NCBI RefSeq assembly: GCF_015355625.1
Contig: NZ_JACLAF010000004.1
Coordinates: 213,901-277,900, forward strand
Length of the DNA: 64,000 nucleotides
Origin: Tamlana sp. I1
GTDB lineage: Bacteria; Bacteroidota; Bacteroidia; Flavobacteriales; Flavobacteriaceae
Direction: 5' to 3'
Shown: piece after piece, positions 39,401 to 47,926 of the stretch
How positions within the stretch are numbered: position 1 is the stretch's first letter
Layout of the letters: each line of letters opens with the position of its first letter
Translations under genes and position numbers: made by a program
Notes under the pieces: generated by a model
The model's database searches: none
Told to the model about the DNA's origin: nothing
The model's input: only the letters and a program-made list of their open reading frames with translations

Positions 39401-39451
39401 AGCTACCCTAATGTTAAAACGTTTACTATGGGATTAAACTTAAAATTTTAA
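36446..39451 (+). CDS. susC: SusC-like TonB-dependent outer-membrane transporter
   Basis: A 1001-residue SusC/RagA-type receptor. Signal peptide up to LGTYLQAQ; a carboxypeptidase-D-like domain (about 30-115, with GVNILLKGTSTGTSTDFDG); a short EEIVVIGYGTVKKSDVSGSV region holding the TonB box; the plug (about 125-235, with ALQGRAAGV and ASATAIYGSRGSNGVI); then a 22-strand barrel ending in TFTMGLNLKF. SusC pairs with the SusD lipoprotein encoded one base downstream to import oligosaccharides through the outer membrane. The gene follows the HTCS regulator and a -7 promoter box. Length and motifs are normal. Substrate, by locus content, is probably a sulfated rhamno-uronan oligomer. Confidence 0.96.
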   Translation: MTTKKNKLLKRFALMFLMLLGTYLQAQEKNVSGTVTSSEDGISIPGVNILLKGTSTGTSTDFDGVFNIQVPGKDAVLQFSYMGYVTKEVVVGENSNLSVVLQVDENELEEIVVIGYGTVKKSDVSGSVSSVKAAELTAYPTLSAEQALQGRAAGVSVQSNNGGEPGAPIKVRIRGGTSINASSDALIVVDGFVGASMPAPEDIASMEVLKDASATAIYGSRGSNGVIMVTTKKGTSTKPTLELNTSYSVQNVNNTIDLLDANEFATYRKAYSANYNQGPANTDWQDLIYATGSISNTQLAFSGGSETSKYYISGNYYTQDGVVMNSNLERFTVLSNIDIDVTDNFKVGLNVFGGRSAKDGVSTQAQTGGTGGGDVISSAYRFAPDLGIYNADGTYTINSLGDDIDNPYALAKESIDERSVDTYRTNFYAAYEIIEGLELKTTFGFSSVNTQIGKFKPTTLLAGAGVGGEATLENRRSTNVLSENYLTYKKTFGNHNFTLLGGYSYQKNKNEGSFAGARSFVTNEVSFRNLEGGAVTMQPSSFLDETELISVFGRVNYEYASKYIFTFTARRDGSSNFSKNNKYAFFPSGAIAWNMGNENFLKDSNVISNWKWRASYGATGNPSISPYETLAKFSSVYGVVGDQQVNSVVLTDFANDNLKWETSKQLDLGVDVALFNNRLELTFDYYNIQTEDLLFPRPLPEYSGVSSQIQNIGELKNEGYEFSLNSRNIANEDFTWSTAFNFSTNKNEMVTLPDGDDLFIDSAPGHFLQRQTQVLREGESVGSFYGYEYKGVYQGGTLPDGTATLSSDSAPGGELFADLNNDGEITTADRKIIGDPTPDFTMGLNNDFRYKNFDMNLFFQASVGGEILNYTLLELGSGVSNASADMVNAWSTTNTDTNIPRPEVREKRITSRYVYDGSYVRLKNLSFGYNIPVTVLSKLSLEKARIYISGQNLLTFTDYPGADPEANYRNDNNQRSNTNVGLDYGSYPNVKTFTMGLNLKF

Positions 39452-39452
39452 T

Positions 39453-40979
39453 ATGAAGACTATGAAAAAATATAAAATAACATTTTTTTTAGCACTACTA
39501 GCTTTTGTAGGGTGCTCAGATTTAGAAGAAAATCCAGTAGGAATATTAGCTCCAGAGTCCTTTTTTAAGACGACAGCCGATTTGCAAGCCGCGGTAAACG
39601 GAAGTTTTGCAGGCATGTCTACAGAATCGTATTGGGGTAGAAAGTTAACTTTAACCTTATTGTTAAGAGGCGATTTGGCCGATATTGGCGATCAAGGTAC
39701 ATCAGGAAGAAGAAAAGAAGTAAATGATTTTACTATGGGTGATGACAACGGTATGGTAAGTGCTTTTTGGCCACAATCTTATGCCATTATAGGTACCGCA
39801 AACCAAGCTATTTCTAATGCAGGTTTAATAAACGATGATGAAGCTAAAGTAAATGCAGTAGTGGCACAGGCATATTTTGCAAGAGCTTTTACTTACTATC
39901 ATTTAGTACGTTTATTTGGAGATATTCCGTATATTGATTTTGCTGTTTCTGATGCTGCTGATATTGCAGAAATCTCTAAAACACCAGAAAATGAAGTTTA
40001 TGAAGGCATTATTTCTGATTTAGAATTTGCGAAACAATGGCTGCCAGATACACAAGGTTCACGTGCTTTACCATCTAAAGCTACGGCAGCAGCTTATTTA
40101 GCTTCGGTATATTTAACAATTGCTGATTATTCTAAGGCTGCAGCCGAGGCACAGTTTGTAATTAATAACGAATCGCGTTTTGATTTGGCCTTAGAATCAG
40201 ATTTTCAAGATCTATTTAATGCCGACAAAACAGGAGGGTTAAGAGAACCATTATTTACAATTGATTATGTTGGCCAAACTAGAGTAGATAGTTATGGACA
40301 GGATTATGTAGCACCAGTTACAGGTATTAGAGGCGATGCTACTCATGAATACGGTGAAGGTTGGAGCGTTGCTGTACCAAGCTTAAAAGTGTATCAAAAC
40401 TGGGATGGAAAAGACTATAGAAAGGCTGTTAGTTTGGATACTACTGCAACAACCAAAGAAGGGGTGATTTATCCGTATACACAGTTTGAAGACTATTCAG
40501 ATGCCGCAGTAAATCGTCCGCATATTGCAAAGTATTACCGCTATGCAGGACTTGCAGGAAACAATGGAAGGGAATCAAGCCATAATTACATTACCATGCG
40601 ATATGCCGAGGTTTTCTTAATTGCTGCCGAAGCTTTAAATGAAGTAAATGGTGGTTCATCGGAAGCAGTTGCTTATGTTAATAAACTTCGTGAAAGAGCA
40701 AGAATGGGCTCAGGATCTCTATACCCAATGGATGTTCAAGATGGTTTATCACAAGATGCCTTAAGGGAAACAATTATAAATGAAAGAGCGATTGAGTTGG
40801 CTTTTGAATTTAAACGCTGGTACGATATTAAAAGATTGAAATTAGGAAACGAAGCTTTTGGTCCAAATGGTTTAGAGCCTCAATCGAATTTTGATGCTAG
40901 TAGAGATTATTTATTGCCTTTACCTGGTCCAGAATTGGTGAGAAATCCTAATTTATTACCAAACAATACGGGTTATTAA
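39453..40979 (+). CDS. susD: SusD/RagB-family glycan-binding lipoprotein
   Basis: A 508-residue SusD-type lipoprotein (FFLALLAFVGC lipobox) with the typical openings ESFFKTTADLQAAVNGSF and QAYFARAFTYYHLVRLFGDIP (TPR-rich core). The end reads KRWYDIKRLKLG and a final LLPLPGPELVRNPNLLPNN, the classic SusD C-terminus. It caps the SusC barrel and binds glycan at the cell surface. The ATG at 39453 is one base after the susC stop; an alternative start 9 bases on gives the same signal. It is in the same operon as the GH88 gene that follows. Confidence 0.96.
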   Translation: MKTMKKYKITFFLALLAFVGCSDLEENPVGILAPESFFKTTADLQAAVNGSFAGMSTESYWGRKLTLTLLLRGDLADIGDQGTSGRRKEVNDFTMGDDNGMVSAFWPQSYAIIGTANQAISNAGLINDDEAKVNAVVAQAYFARAFTYYHLVRLFGDIPYIDFAVSDAADIAEISKTPENEVYEGIISDLEFAKQWLPDTQGSRALPSKATAAAYLASVYLTIADYSKAAAEAQFVINNESRFDLALESDFQDLFNADKTGGLREPLFTIDYVGQTRVDSYGQDYVAPVTGIRGDATHEYGEGWSVAVPSLKVYQNWDGKDYRKAVSLDTTATTKEGVIYPYTQFEDYSDAAVNRPHIAKYYRYAGLAGNNGRESSHNYITMRYAEVFLIAAEALNEVNGGSSEAVAYVNKLRERARMGSGSLYPMDVQDGLSQDALRETIINERAIELAFEFKRWYDIKRLKLGNEAFGPNGLEPQSNFDASRDYLLPLPGPELVRNPNLLPNNTGY

Positions 40980-40993
40980 TTTATAGTTTATTT

Positions 40994-42184
40994 ATGTTGA
41001 AAGTTAGTTTTTTTGTTTTAGTTCTGGGGCTTACATTCTTAAATACAGGGTGTAAGTCTGAGACTAAAACTGACAAAGAAAATATGCAGATAGAATTAAA
41101 GTCTGCTTTAGAGAGTCGATTCCAGAAATTATTGGATTACCCAGTAGGGGCTAACAATTTTCCAAGAAGTATGAGTTTAAACCCTGTAACCATACAAACG
41201 GTAAGTTCTAACGATTGGACAAGTGGTTTTTTTCCAGGTAATTTATGGCAATTATATAAATTAACAGGAAACACATTATATCAAGAAAAGGCTAAAACAT
41301 GGACAAAATTAGTCGAAAATCAAAAGGAGAATGATAGAACCCACGATATGGGTTTTAAGGTCTATTGCAGTTTTGGTGAAGGTTTAAAGCAAAATCCTAA
41401 TAATTCGTATTACAAAGATGTTATTTTAGAAAGTGCTAAAACTTTAACTACGCGATATAATGATACCGTACAATCTATAAGGTCTTGGGATTTTAATAAG
41501 GACGTATGGGATTTTCCAGTGATTATCGATAATATGATGAACTTAGAGTTATTGTTTGAAGCTACAAAGCTGTCTGGAGATAGTATTTATCATCAAATAG
41601 CAGTCAAGCATGCGAACACGACTTTAAAACATCAGTTTAGAGCAGATCAGAGTGTTTTCCATGTGGTTAATTATGATACTATTTCTGGAGCTGTAAAAAC
41701 CAAAGATACCCACCAAGGATTTAATAGAAATTCGTCATGGGCACGCGGACAAGCTTGGGCTATTTATGGGTATACTATGTGCTATCGTTACACTAAAGAT
41801 CCAGCATATTTAAATCAGGCTAAAGCTACAACTGCATTCTATATGCAGCATAAAAATCTACCCAAAGATGGTGTGCCGTATTGGGATTTTAATGATCCAA
41901 AAATCCCGAATGCACCTAGAGATGCCTCGGCAGCAGCCGTAGTGACTTCAGCATTATTTGAGTTGTTTACTTTTACAAACGAAACAGGATATCTAGAGTT
42001 TGCAAACAAAGTATTAAGTCATTTAAATTCTGAAGATTACATTTTGGGTAGCACTGTTGAAGGACCATTTATTTTGGATCATAGTACCGGAAATTGGCCT
42101 AAAAATGATGAAATAAATGAACCTATAGTATATGCCGATTATTATTTCTTAGAAGCCTTACTTAGGAAACAACAATTGGATTAA
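40994..42184 (+). CDS. GH88 unsaturated glucuronyl hydrolase lipoprotein
   Basis: A 396-residue GH88 enzyme with a lipoprotein signal (FFVLVLGLTFLNTGC). It hydrolyses the bond after a 4,5-unsaturated uronate left by a lyase, releasing 5-keto-4-deoxyuronate for KduI. The two catalytic aspartates of the family are visible: Asp118 in THDMGFKVYCS and Asp179 in VIIDNMMNLELL. The core is an alpha/alpha barrel (NSSWARGQAWAIYG, LPKDGVPYWDFNDP, RDASAAAV). Length is normal. It is the third gene of the susC-susD operon and ends at a strong terminator. It is the only recognisable unsaturated uronyl hydrolase in the window; no GH105 was seen. Confidence 0.93.
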   Translation: MLKVSFFVLVLGLTFLNTGCKSETKTDKENMQIELKSALESRFQKLLDYPVGANNFPRSMSLNPVTIQTVSSNDWTSGFFPGNLWQLYKLTGNTLYQEKAKTWTKLVENQKENDRTHDMGFKVYCSFGEGLKQNPNNSYYKDVILESAKTLTTRYNDTVQSIRSWDFNKDVWDFPVIIDNMMNLELLFEATKLSGDSIYHQIAVKHANTTLKHQFRADQSVFHVVNYDTISGAVKTKDTHQGFNRNSSWARGQAWAIYGYTMCYRYTKDPAYLNQAKATTAFYMQHKNLPKDGVPYWDFNDPKIPNAPRDASAAAVVTSALFELFTFTNETGYLEFANKVLSHLNSEDYILGSTVEGPFILDHSTGNWPKNDEINEPIVYADYYFLEALLRKQQLD

Positions 42185-42218
42185 AAGATAATGGCTTTGG
42201 CCAATTGATTTGTAAAAT

Positions 42219-42251
42219 ATAAACCGCTTACATCAAATGTAAGCGGTTTAT
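42219..42251. terminator. Strong terminator between GH88 and the convergent LacI gene
   Basis: A perfect 15-base-pair stem (ATAAACCGCTTACAT against its exact reverse complement) with a CAA loop, then TTGTTTT on the plus strand. It lies 34 bases after the GH88 stop and 25 bases before the stop of the minus-strand lacI-type gene, so it can serve both directions. Confidence 0.9.
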
Positions 42252-42276
42252 TTGTTTTAATAGGTGCTGGTATGTA

Positions 42277-43359
42277 TTATTCATTTGTTAAAGTACCTTC
42301 GTACATGGCTTGATTCATGTCGTTATACATGACATTTTCTTTAATGAGAATATCTATTGGTAGGTAAATCTTTTCATTAGGCGTTTTACCTTTTATTAAA
42401 AAATCAGTCATAATCCGTATGGCTTCATAACCTTGTTCAAAGGGTTTTTGTGATATTAAAAATGAAACCGCATCCTGTTTTAGGTAGGTCATATTTTGCG
42501 GCGTATTATCGAATCCAATGATTTTAAAATTTTCATATCCACTTTCCTGAAAACAGTCTATTACCGCTGAGGTTCTACTCGAGGGAATAAATATACCTGC
42601 CAATGCAGGCATCGTATTTAAAATATGGTTTAACTGTGCTTTGGTTTGGTTACTATCATTTAAACTTTCAATTTTTAAAGGTGTAATTCCAGCATTGATA
42701 TGATGCTGTTTAAAATAATCATGAAAGCCTTGTATCCGTTTAGCAATAGCATTATTGTCACCAATATAATCACGTGCTTGAATAATTAATATATCCGATT
42801 TAGGGGCTAAACCCATATGCATTAACTTACCAGCAATATAACCGGAAGTATAAGAATCCTGACCAATATAAGCTAGGTTATTGAATCCTTCAATATCAAT
42901 GTTTAAAAAAATATATGGGATTTGTACGGTATCTAGTTGCTGCACAATTTTTTTGGTTTCTTCTAAAAACATTGGAGCAAAAATGACCGCTGTGGGTTGC
43001 GATTCTAATAAAACTTGAAAACTTTCAAAATAGGAGCTAGGCTGATACTGGTTAAACGTAAAGCATTGCACATGAATGCCTAAACTTTTAACATCCTCGA
43101 TGGCTTTTAAAATCCCTAAATAAGGGGATTTCCAAAAGGCATCGGTATCATTGTGTTCAGGGATTAAAACCGCAATTGTATGTTTGTTTTTTAAGGCTAA
43201 GGCACTGGCTACAGGGTTTATACTGTAATTATGACGCTCTAGAATCTTTTTAACTTTGGCTTCTGTTTTTTTGGAAACACCACCTCGGTTGTGCAGTACA
43301 CGATCTACCGTCCCTTCAGAAACTTGGGCTTCTTGTGCAATATCCTTTATTCTAATCAT
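42277..43359 (-). CDS. LacI-family transcriptional regulator of the uronate operon
   Basis: A 360-residue LacI/GalR regulator. The N-terminal helix-turn-helix (IKDIAQEAQVSEGTVDRVLH) and hinge (NYSINPVASALALKN) are followed by a periplasmic-binding-protein-like effector domain (HTIAVLIPEHND, YIGQDSYTSGYIAGKLM, GIFIPSSRTSAVIDCF, IIGFDNTPQN). It is divergent from the SDR-uxuA-uxaC-TRAP operon, and the 145-base gap holds two copies of an identical palindrome-like box around the promoter. This strongly suggests local repression relieved by a uronate or its derivative. Members with a GTVDRVLHNRGGVS-type recognition helix are common next to uronate genes in Bacteroidota. Confidence 0.93.
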   Translation of the reverse strand: MIRIKDIAQEAQVSEGTVDRVLHNRGGVSKKTEAKVKKILERHNYSINPVASALALKNKHTIAVLIPEHNDTDAFWKSPYLGILKAIEDVKSLGIHVQCFTFNQYQPSSYFESFQVLLESQPTAVIFAPMFLEETKKIVQQLDTVQIPYIFLNIDIEGFNNLAYIGQDSYTSGYIAGKLMHMGLAPKSDILIIQARDYIGDNNAIAKRIQGFHDYFKQHHINAGITPLKIESLNDSNQTKAQLNHILNTMPALAGIFIPSSRTSAVIDCFQESGYENFKIIGFDNTPQNMTYLKQDAVSFLISQKPFEQGYEAIRIMTDFLIKGKTPNEKIYLPIDILIKENVMYNDMNQAMYEGTLTNE

Positions 43360-43429
43360 GCCTATATGGGTGTTGAATTTTATAAGAAGTTACAAATTAA
43401 CACAAATATTATAAATAATCCACACTTTT

Positions 43430-43442
43430 CGTGGGCGCACAC
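43430..43442 (+). promoter_or_regulatory. LacI-type operator, upstream copy
   Basis: The 13-mer CGTGGGCGCACAC is present here and again at 43461. Its core GTGgGCGCaCAC is nearly palindromic around GCGC, the form expected for a LacI-family site with a central CpG. It lies where the -33 region of the promoter would be. Confidence 0.75.
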
Positions 43443-43452
43443 TATTTTTTAA

Positions 43453-43460
43453 TATATTTG
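43453..43460 (+). promoter_or_regulatory. -7 promoter box (TATATTTG) of the uronate operon
   Basis: An exact TAnnTTTG match directly abutting the downstream operator (43461) and 45 bases before the first ATG of the operon. The two operators bracket it, so a bound repressor would block both the -33 region and the start site. Confidence 0.7.
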
Positions 43461-43473
43461 CGTGGGCGCACAC
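43461..43473 (+). promoter_or_regulatory. LacI-type operator, downstream copy
   Basis: Exact second copy of CGTGGGCGCACAC, 31 bases (about three helical turns) from the first and just after the -7 box, at the expected transcription start. Same helical face spacing would let one dimer pair or a tetramer bind cooperatively. Confidence 0.75.
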
Positions 43474-43504
43474 GAAAAATCAATAATATCAAACAAAACA
43501 TATC

Positions 43505-44332
43505 ATGAGTAAAGTAGTTGTTTTAACAGGAGCTGGAGGTGTACTTTGTAGTACGCTAGCTAAAGCATTGGCAAAGCAAGGTCATAAAATAGCCGTATTA
43601 GATTTAAAAAAAGAAACGGCAGAGCAAGTTGCTAGCGACATTATAGCAGCGGGCGGAACAGCCATAGGCGTTGTAGCCAATGTATTAGAACGTGATTCTT
43701 TAGAGACTGCTAAAACCGAAATTAATACGGCTTTAGGAGCTTGCGATATTTTAGTAAATGGAGCAGGAGGTAACCATCCATTAGGAACGACTTCTAATCC
43801 GTTTTTAGAAGAAGACGATTTGCAAAATACCACAGAAGGTTTTAAAACCTTTTTCGATTTAGACACCAAAGGGATTGAGTTTGTGTTTAATTTAAATTTT
43901 ATAGGAACCTTATTACCAACCCAAGTCTTTGCAAAAGATATGGTGGGTAGAACAGGTTGTAGTATTTTAAATATTTCATCCATGAACGCCTTTACACCAT
44001 TAACTAAAATACCAGCTTATAGTGGTGCAAAAGCCGCTGTATCTAATTTTACGCAATGGTTGGCAGTACACTTTTCTAAGGTTGGCGTGCGTGTAAACGC
44101 TTTAGCACCTGGATTTTTCTTAACCGAACAAAACCGAACGCTTTTAACAAACACCGACGGTAGTTTAACTCAACGAGGACAACAAATTATAGACCAGACC
44201 CCAATGGGGCGTTATGGTGTGCCAGAAGATTTAATTAGTACAACTTTATATTTATGTGATGATGCTTCGTCTTTCGTTACAGGGGTTGTTATTCCTATTG
44301 ATGGCGGATTTAGCGCATATAGCGGGGTGTAA
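43505..44332 (+). CDS. SDR-family fructuronate reductase (mannonate oxidoreductase), UxuB-equivalent
   Basis: A 275-residue short-chain dehydrogenase. The nucleotide-binding motif is TGAGGVLCSTLA (about 8-19), the acceptor segment NGAGGN, and the catalytic Ser and Tyr-x3-Lys lie in ISSMNAFTPLTKIPAYSGAK. The C-terminal part has GFFLTEQNR and TPMGRYGVPEDL. It is followed by mannonate dehydratase and uronate isomerase, so it most likely reduces D-fructuronate to D-mannonate, taking the place of the unrelated polyol-dehydrogenase UxuB. Such SDR-type replacements occur next to uxuA in Bacteroidota. It is the first gene behind the LacI-controlled promoter. Cytoplasmic. Confidence 0.83.
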   Translation: MSKVVVLTGAGGVLCSTLAKALAKQGHKIAVLDLKKETAEQVASDIIAAGGTAIGVVANVLERDSLETAKTEINTALGACDILVNGAGGNHPLGTTSNPFLEEDDLQNTTEGFKTFFDLDTKGIEFVFNLNFIGTLLPTQVFAKDMVGRTGCSILNISSMNAFTPLTKIPAYSGAKAAVSNFTQWLAVHFSKVGVRVNALAPGFFLTEQNRTLLTNTDGSLTQRGQQIIDQTPMGRYGVPEDLISTTLYLCDDASSFVTGVVIPIDGGFSAYSGV

Positions 44333-44353
44333 ACTTAATATTTTAATAAAAAC

Positions 44354-45529
44354 ATGGAACAAACTTGGAGATGGTACGGACCAAAAGATCCGGTAAGCCT
44401 TTCAGATATAAAACAAGCTGGTGCAACAGGTATTGTGTCGGCATTACATCATATTCCAAATGGTGCTGTTTGGAATACAACAGATATTATAGAACGTAAA
44501 GCGGTTATAGAACAGGCTGGTTTAACGTGGAGTGTAGTAGAAAGTATTCCAGTGCATGAAAGTATAAAAACACGATCTGGCGATTTTCAAACATATATAG
44601 ATAACTACAAACAAAGCATAAAGAATTTAGCAGCTTGTGGGATTGGTATTGTGTGTTATAACTTTATGCCAGTACTCGATTGGACACGTACCGATTTAAA
44701 TTACGAGGTTGCCGATGGGTCTAGAGCTTTGCGCTTTGATGCTACGGCTTTTGCGGCTTTCGAATTGTTTTTATTGCAACGTCCAGGCGCAGAAGCAACT
44801 TATACCGAAGCGCAACAAGCGGCTTCGAAAAAATATTTTGAAGGCATGACTGATGCCGACAAAACCCAGTTGGTAAACAACATTATTGCCGGATTACCAG
44901 GCGCAGAAGAAGGGTATACTTTGGAGCAATTTCAAACCGTTTTAGATACTTATGCAGATATTGATGCGACGGTATTAAAATCGAATTTAGTAGCTTTTTT
45001 AAAGGAAATTATTCCTGTGGCTTCACATAATGAAGTGCTTATGTGTATTCATCCAGACGATCCCCCTTTCCCAATTTTAGGCTTACCACGTGTGGTTAGT
45101 ACCGAAGCAGATTACGCTTACTTGTTCGAACAAGTGCCCGATAGAGCTAACGGTATTACGTTTTGTACCGGATCTTTAGGGGTTATACCTTCTAACGATT
45201 TAGTGCAAATTTTTAAACGTTTTGCAGACCGTGCGCATTTTATTCACTTAAGAAGTACGCAGCGCGATGCCTCTGGGAATTTTTATGAAGCGAATCATCT
45301 AGAAGGCGATGTGCCCATGTACGATGTGGTAAAAGCCATTATTTTAGAAGAGCGCAATCGAAAAACTAAGGGTAAAACGGATTGTAATATACCAATGCGT
45401 CCAGATCACGGTCACCAAATGTTGGATGATTTAAAAAAGAAAACTAACCCAGGGTATTCTGGAATAGGACGCCTAAGAGGACTAGCGGAATTACGCGGAT
45501 TAGAACAAGGAATCTCTAAAAGTATTTAA
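44354..45529 (+). CDS. uxuA: Mannonate dehydratase
   Basis: A 391-residue UxuA that dehydrates D-mannonate to 2-keto-3-deoxygluconate. Family marks: N-terminal [49 protein letters not shown], the [16 protein letters not shown] stretch with metal ligands, and the C-terminal [12 protein letters not shown]. Length is normal. It starts 21 bases after the SDR stop and is followed one base later by uxaC. Cytoplasmic, with Mn/Fe at the active site as known for the family. This step merges glucuronate and unsaturated-uronate routes at the same product, KDG. Confidence 0.96.
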   Translation: MEQTWRWYGPKDPVSLSDIKQAGATGIVSALHHIPNGAVWNTTDIIERKAVIEQAGLTWSVVESIPVHESIKTRSGDFQTYIDNYKQSIKNLAACGIGIVCYNFMPVLDWTRTDLNYEVADGSRALRFDATAFAAFELFLLQRPGAEATYTEAQQAASKKYFEGMTDADKTQLVNNIIAGLPGAEEGYTLEQFQTVLDTYADIDATVLKSNLVAFLKEIIPVASHNEVLMCIHPDDPPFPILGLPRVVSTEADYAYLFEQVPDRANGITFCTGSLGVIPSNDLVQIFKRFADRAHFIHLRSTQRDASGNFYEANHLEGDVPMYDVVKAIILEERNRKTKGKTDCNIPMRPDHGHQMLDDLKKKTNPGYSGIGRLRGLAELRGLEQGISKSI

Positions 45530-45530
45530 A

Positions 45531-46946
45531 ATGGCAGCTATACAGTCTGAAGGATTTATTACAGATCATTTTTTATTGAATTCAAAAGCTGCCAAGATTT
45601 TGTATTATGACTTTGCTAAAAACTTGCCGATAATTGATTATCATAATCATTTATCGGCAAAGCAAATAGCAGAAAACAAACCTATTGGGAATATTACCGA
45701 TGCCTGGTTACAAGGCGATCATTATAAATGGCGCGGGATGCGAGCCAATGGGATTGATGAGAAATTTATAACTGGCGAAGCTTCAAAAGCAGAAAAATTT
45801 AAAAAATGGGCAGAAACAGTGCCTTATACTTTAAGAAACCCGCTGTTTCATTGGACTCATCTAGAATTAAAGCGCTATTTCGATATCGATTTGGTGTTAC
45901 AACCTGGTACGGCTGAATCTGTTTATGAGCAAACCAATAAAATTTTAGAAAATAAAACACCGGCGCAACTTTTAGAACAAATGAAGGTCGAGGTGGTTTG
46001 TACTACTGATGATCCTACAGACGATTTAGCCTATCATAAGCAAATTGCTAAAGCAGGTTACTTTACAAAAGTTTATCCCACTTTTCGGGCTGATGAATTA
46101 TTTTTTATTGCTGAAGATAAATTCTCGGGATATTTGAAAAACCTAGAAACAGCTTCAAAAGTATCGATTACTAATTTTTCTGAATTTATTGCTGCGGTTG
46201 ATGCTAGACTCCAGTATTTCCATGACAATGGGTGTCGATTATCAGATTTTGGGGTAGGTGAAGCTTTAGTTATTGAAGACTGTACTATCGATGAAGCGTC
46301 TGTCATTTTCAAAAAACGATTAGCTGGTGAGGCGCTTTCAACCTTAGAAATCAATAAATACAGATCATATCTTTTTATTTATTTAGGAAAACAATATCAT
46401 AAATTAGATTGGGTACAGCAGTATCATTTAGGACCCATCAGAAATAATAATACGCGTTTAGTGGAGCAGGTGGGCTTGGATGTTGGCTGCGATTCTATTG
46501 GCGATTTCCCTATGGCCGAATTTATGTCGAAGTTGTTTAATATTTTAAACACTACCGATCAATTAGCTAAAACCATTACCTATAATTTAAATCCGTCGCA
46601 AAACGAAGTGTTTGCTACCATGATGGGAAATTTCCAAACTGGTGGTACGCCAGGTAAAATGCAATGGGGTTCCGGTTGGTGGTTTTTAGATCAAAAAGAC
46701 GGAATGGAAAAACAATTAAACACCTTATCAAATATGGGACTTTTAAGCCGTTTTGTAGGGATGTTAACAGATAGTAGAAGTTTTCTATCGTTTCCAAGAC
46801 ATGAATATTTTAGACGTATTTTATGTAATGTTTTGGCCGAAGATCTTAATCAGGGGCTTGTGCCAAACGATATTAACTTCCTAGGCCGTATAGTACAAGA
46901 TATCTGTTATTATAATGCCGTAAACTATTTTAATTTCAAAAGTTAA
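45531..46946 (+). CDS. uxaC: Glucuronate (uronate) isomerase
   Basis: A 471-residue UxaC that converts D-glucuronate to D-fructuronate (and galacturonate to tagaturonate). The amidohydrolase-fold metal motif is IIDYHNHLSAKQIAEN; HWTHLELKRYFDI, CTTDDPTDDLAYH, YPTFRADELF and LTDSRSFLSFPRHEYFRR are the other conserved segments. Length is normal. One base separates it from uxuA, and dctP begins one base after its stop, so the operon is tightly coupled. It defines the saturated uronate branch of the locus: free glucuronate must be released by one of the exported glycosidases. Confidence 0.96.
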   Translation: MAAIQSEGFITDHFLLNSKAAKILYYDFAKNLPIIDYHNHLSAKQIAENKPIGNITDAWLQGDHYKWRGMRANGIDEKFITGEASKAEKFKKWAETVPYTLRNPLFHWTHLELKRYFDIDLVLQPGTAESVYEQTNKILENKTPAQLLEQMKVEVVCTTDDPTDDLAYHKQIAKAGYFTKVYPTFRADELFFIAEDKFSGYLKNLETASKVSITNFSEFIAAVDARLQYFHDNGCRLSDFGVGEALVIEDCTIDEASVIFKKRLAGEALSTLEINKYRSYLFIYLGKQYHKLDWVQQYHLGPIRNNNTRLVEQVGLDVGCDSIGDFPMAEFMSKLFNILNTTDQLAKTITYNLNPSQNEVFATMMGNFQTGGTPGKMQWGSGWWFLDQKDGMEKQLNTLSNMGLLSRFVGMLTDSRSFLSFPRHEYFRRILCNVLAEDLNQGLVPNDINFLGRIVQDICYYNAVNYFNFKS

Positions 46947-46947
46947 T

Positions 46948-47925
46948 ATGAAAATCAAAATCTTGATATGCATCCTAACAGTTATAGGCTTGCAATCCTG
47001 TAGGCAAAAAAGTGAAGTGAAAACCTTTTTTATTTCACATAATGCCCAACAATCGCACCCAGTACATAAAGGTATCGTGAAGTTACAGGAAGAATTAGAA
47101 AAAAAATCGAATGGGAAATTGGTTGTAAAAATATTTCCAGATGCCCAATTGGGATCAGAACGCGAAGTATTAGAGTTGCTTCAAATAGGAAGTGTAGCCA
47201 TTGCAAAAGTAAGTGCGGCTACCTTATCAAACTTTGTTCCCGAATATAACGTATTGGCTATTCCTTATATTTTTAGAGACAAAGCACATAAGTTTAAAGT
47301 ACTAGAAGGAACTGTTGGTAAAGAAATTCTTGAAAAAGGGAGTGATTCGTGGTTACGTGGTTTATGTTATTATGATGCAGGAAGTAGAAGTTTTTACACA
47401 AAATCCAAAGCGATTAGAACCCCTGACGATTTGAAAGGCTTAAAAATTCGTGTTATGAACGACCAAATGTCAATTAACATGGTTAATGCCTTAGGCGGTT
47501 CGGCCACACCAATGGCTTATGGGGAATTGTATACTGCCATACAGCAAGGTGTTGTAGATGGCGCCGAAAATAATGCACCGTCATTTGTGTCTTCAAACCA
47601 TTACGAAGTAAGTAAGTACTACACTTTAGATGAGCATGCTTCTGTGCCAGATGTTTTAGTTGTTAGTACCAAATGGTGGGATACCTTAACAGAGGAAGAG
47701 CAGCAGTGGTTACAGGAAGCTGCTGATACTTCGGCAGAAGCACAAAAGGAATTTTGGAGATTATCGGTTTTGGAATCTATGGAAACCGCTAAGGCAGCTG
47801 GAGTGGAAGTCATCGTACCAGATAAATCTTTGTTTGCTGTTAAAACGGAATCTGTTCTGGAAAATTTTATAGCCAATTACCCCAATTTGGCTCCTCTTGT
47901 TAATCGTATAAAAGCTGTAGAATAA
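46948..47925 (+). CDS. dctP: TRAP transporter solute-binding lipoprotein (DctP family)
   Basis: A 325-residue TRAP substrate-binding protein. The signal ends in a lipobox (ILTVIGLQSC), so the binding protein is lipid-anchored and not free in the periplasm. Family features: FPDAQLGSEREVLELLQIG, LAIPYIFRDKAHKF, the central substrate-contact segment GLKIRVMNDQMSINMVNALGG with the conserved Arg, and MAYGELYTAIQQGVVDGAENN. Adjacent uxaC and uxuA suggest D-glucuronate or a related uronate as ligand, as for several DctP proteins of the uronate clade. It is followed one base later by the small membrane subunit. Confidence 0.93.
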   Translation: MKIKILICILTVIGLQSCRQKSEVKTFFISHNAQQSHPVHKGIVKLQEELEKKSNGKLVVKIFPDAQLGSEREVLELLQIGSVAIAKVSAATLSNFVPEYNVLAIPYIFRDKAHKFKVLEGTVGKEILEKGSDSWLRGLCYYDAGSRSFYTKSKAIRTPDDLKGLKIRVMNDQMSINMVNALGGSATPMAYGELYTAIQQGVVDGAENNAPSFVSSNHYEVSKYYTLDEHASVPDVLVVSTKWWDTLTEEEQQWLQEAADTSAEAQKEFWRLSVLESMETAKAAGVEVIVPDKSLFAVKTESVLENFIANYPNLAPLVNRIKAVE

Positions 47926-47926
47926 T

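Noticed and set aside
43582..43983. 133-codon minus-strand ORF inside the SDR gene
   Set aside because: It is an antisense shadow of a well-recognised short-chain dehydrogenase and has no recognisable domain.
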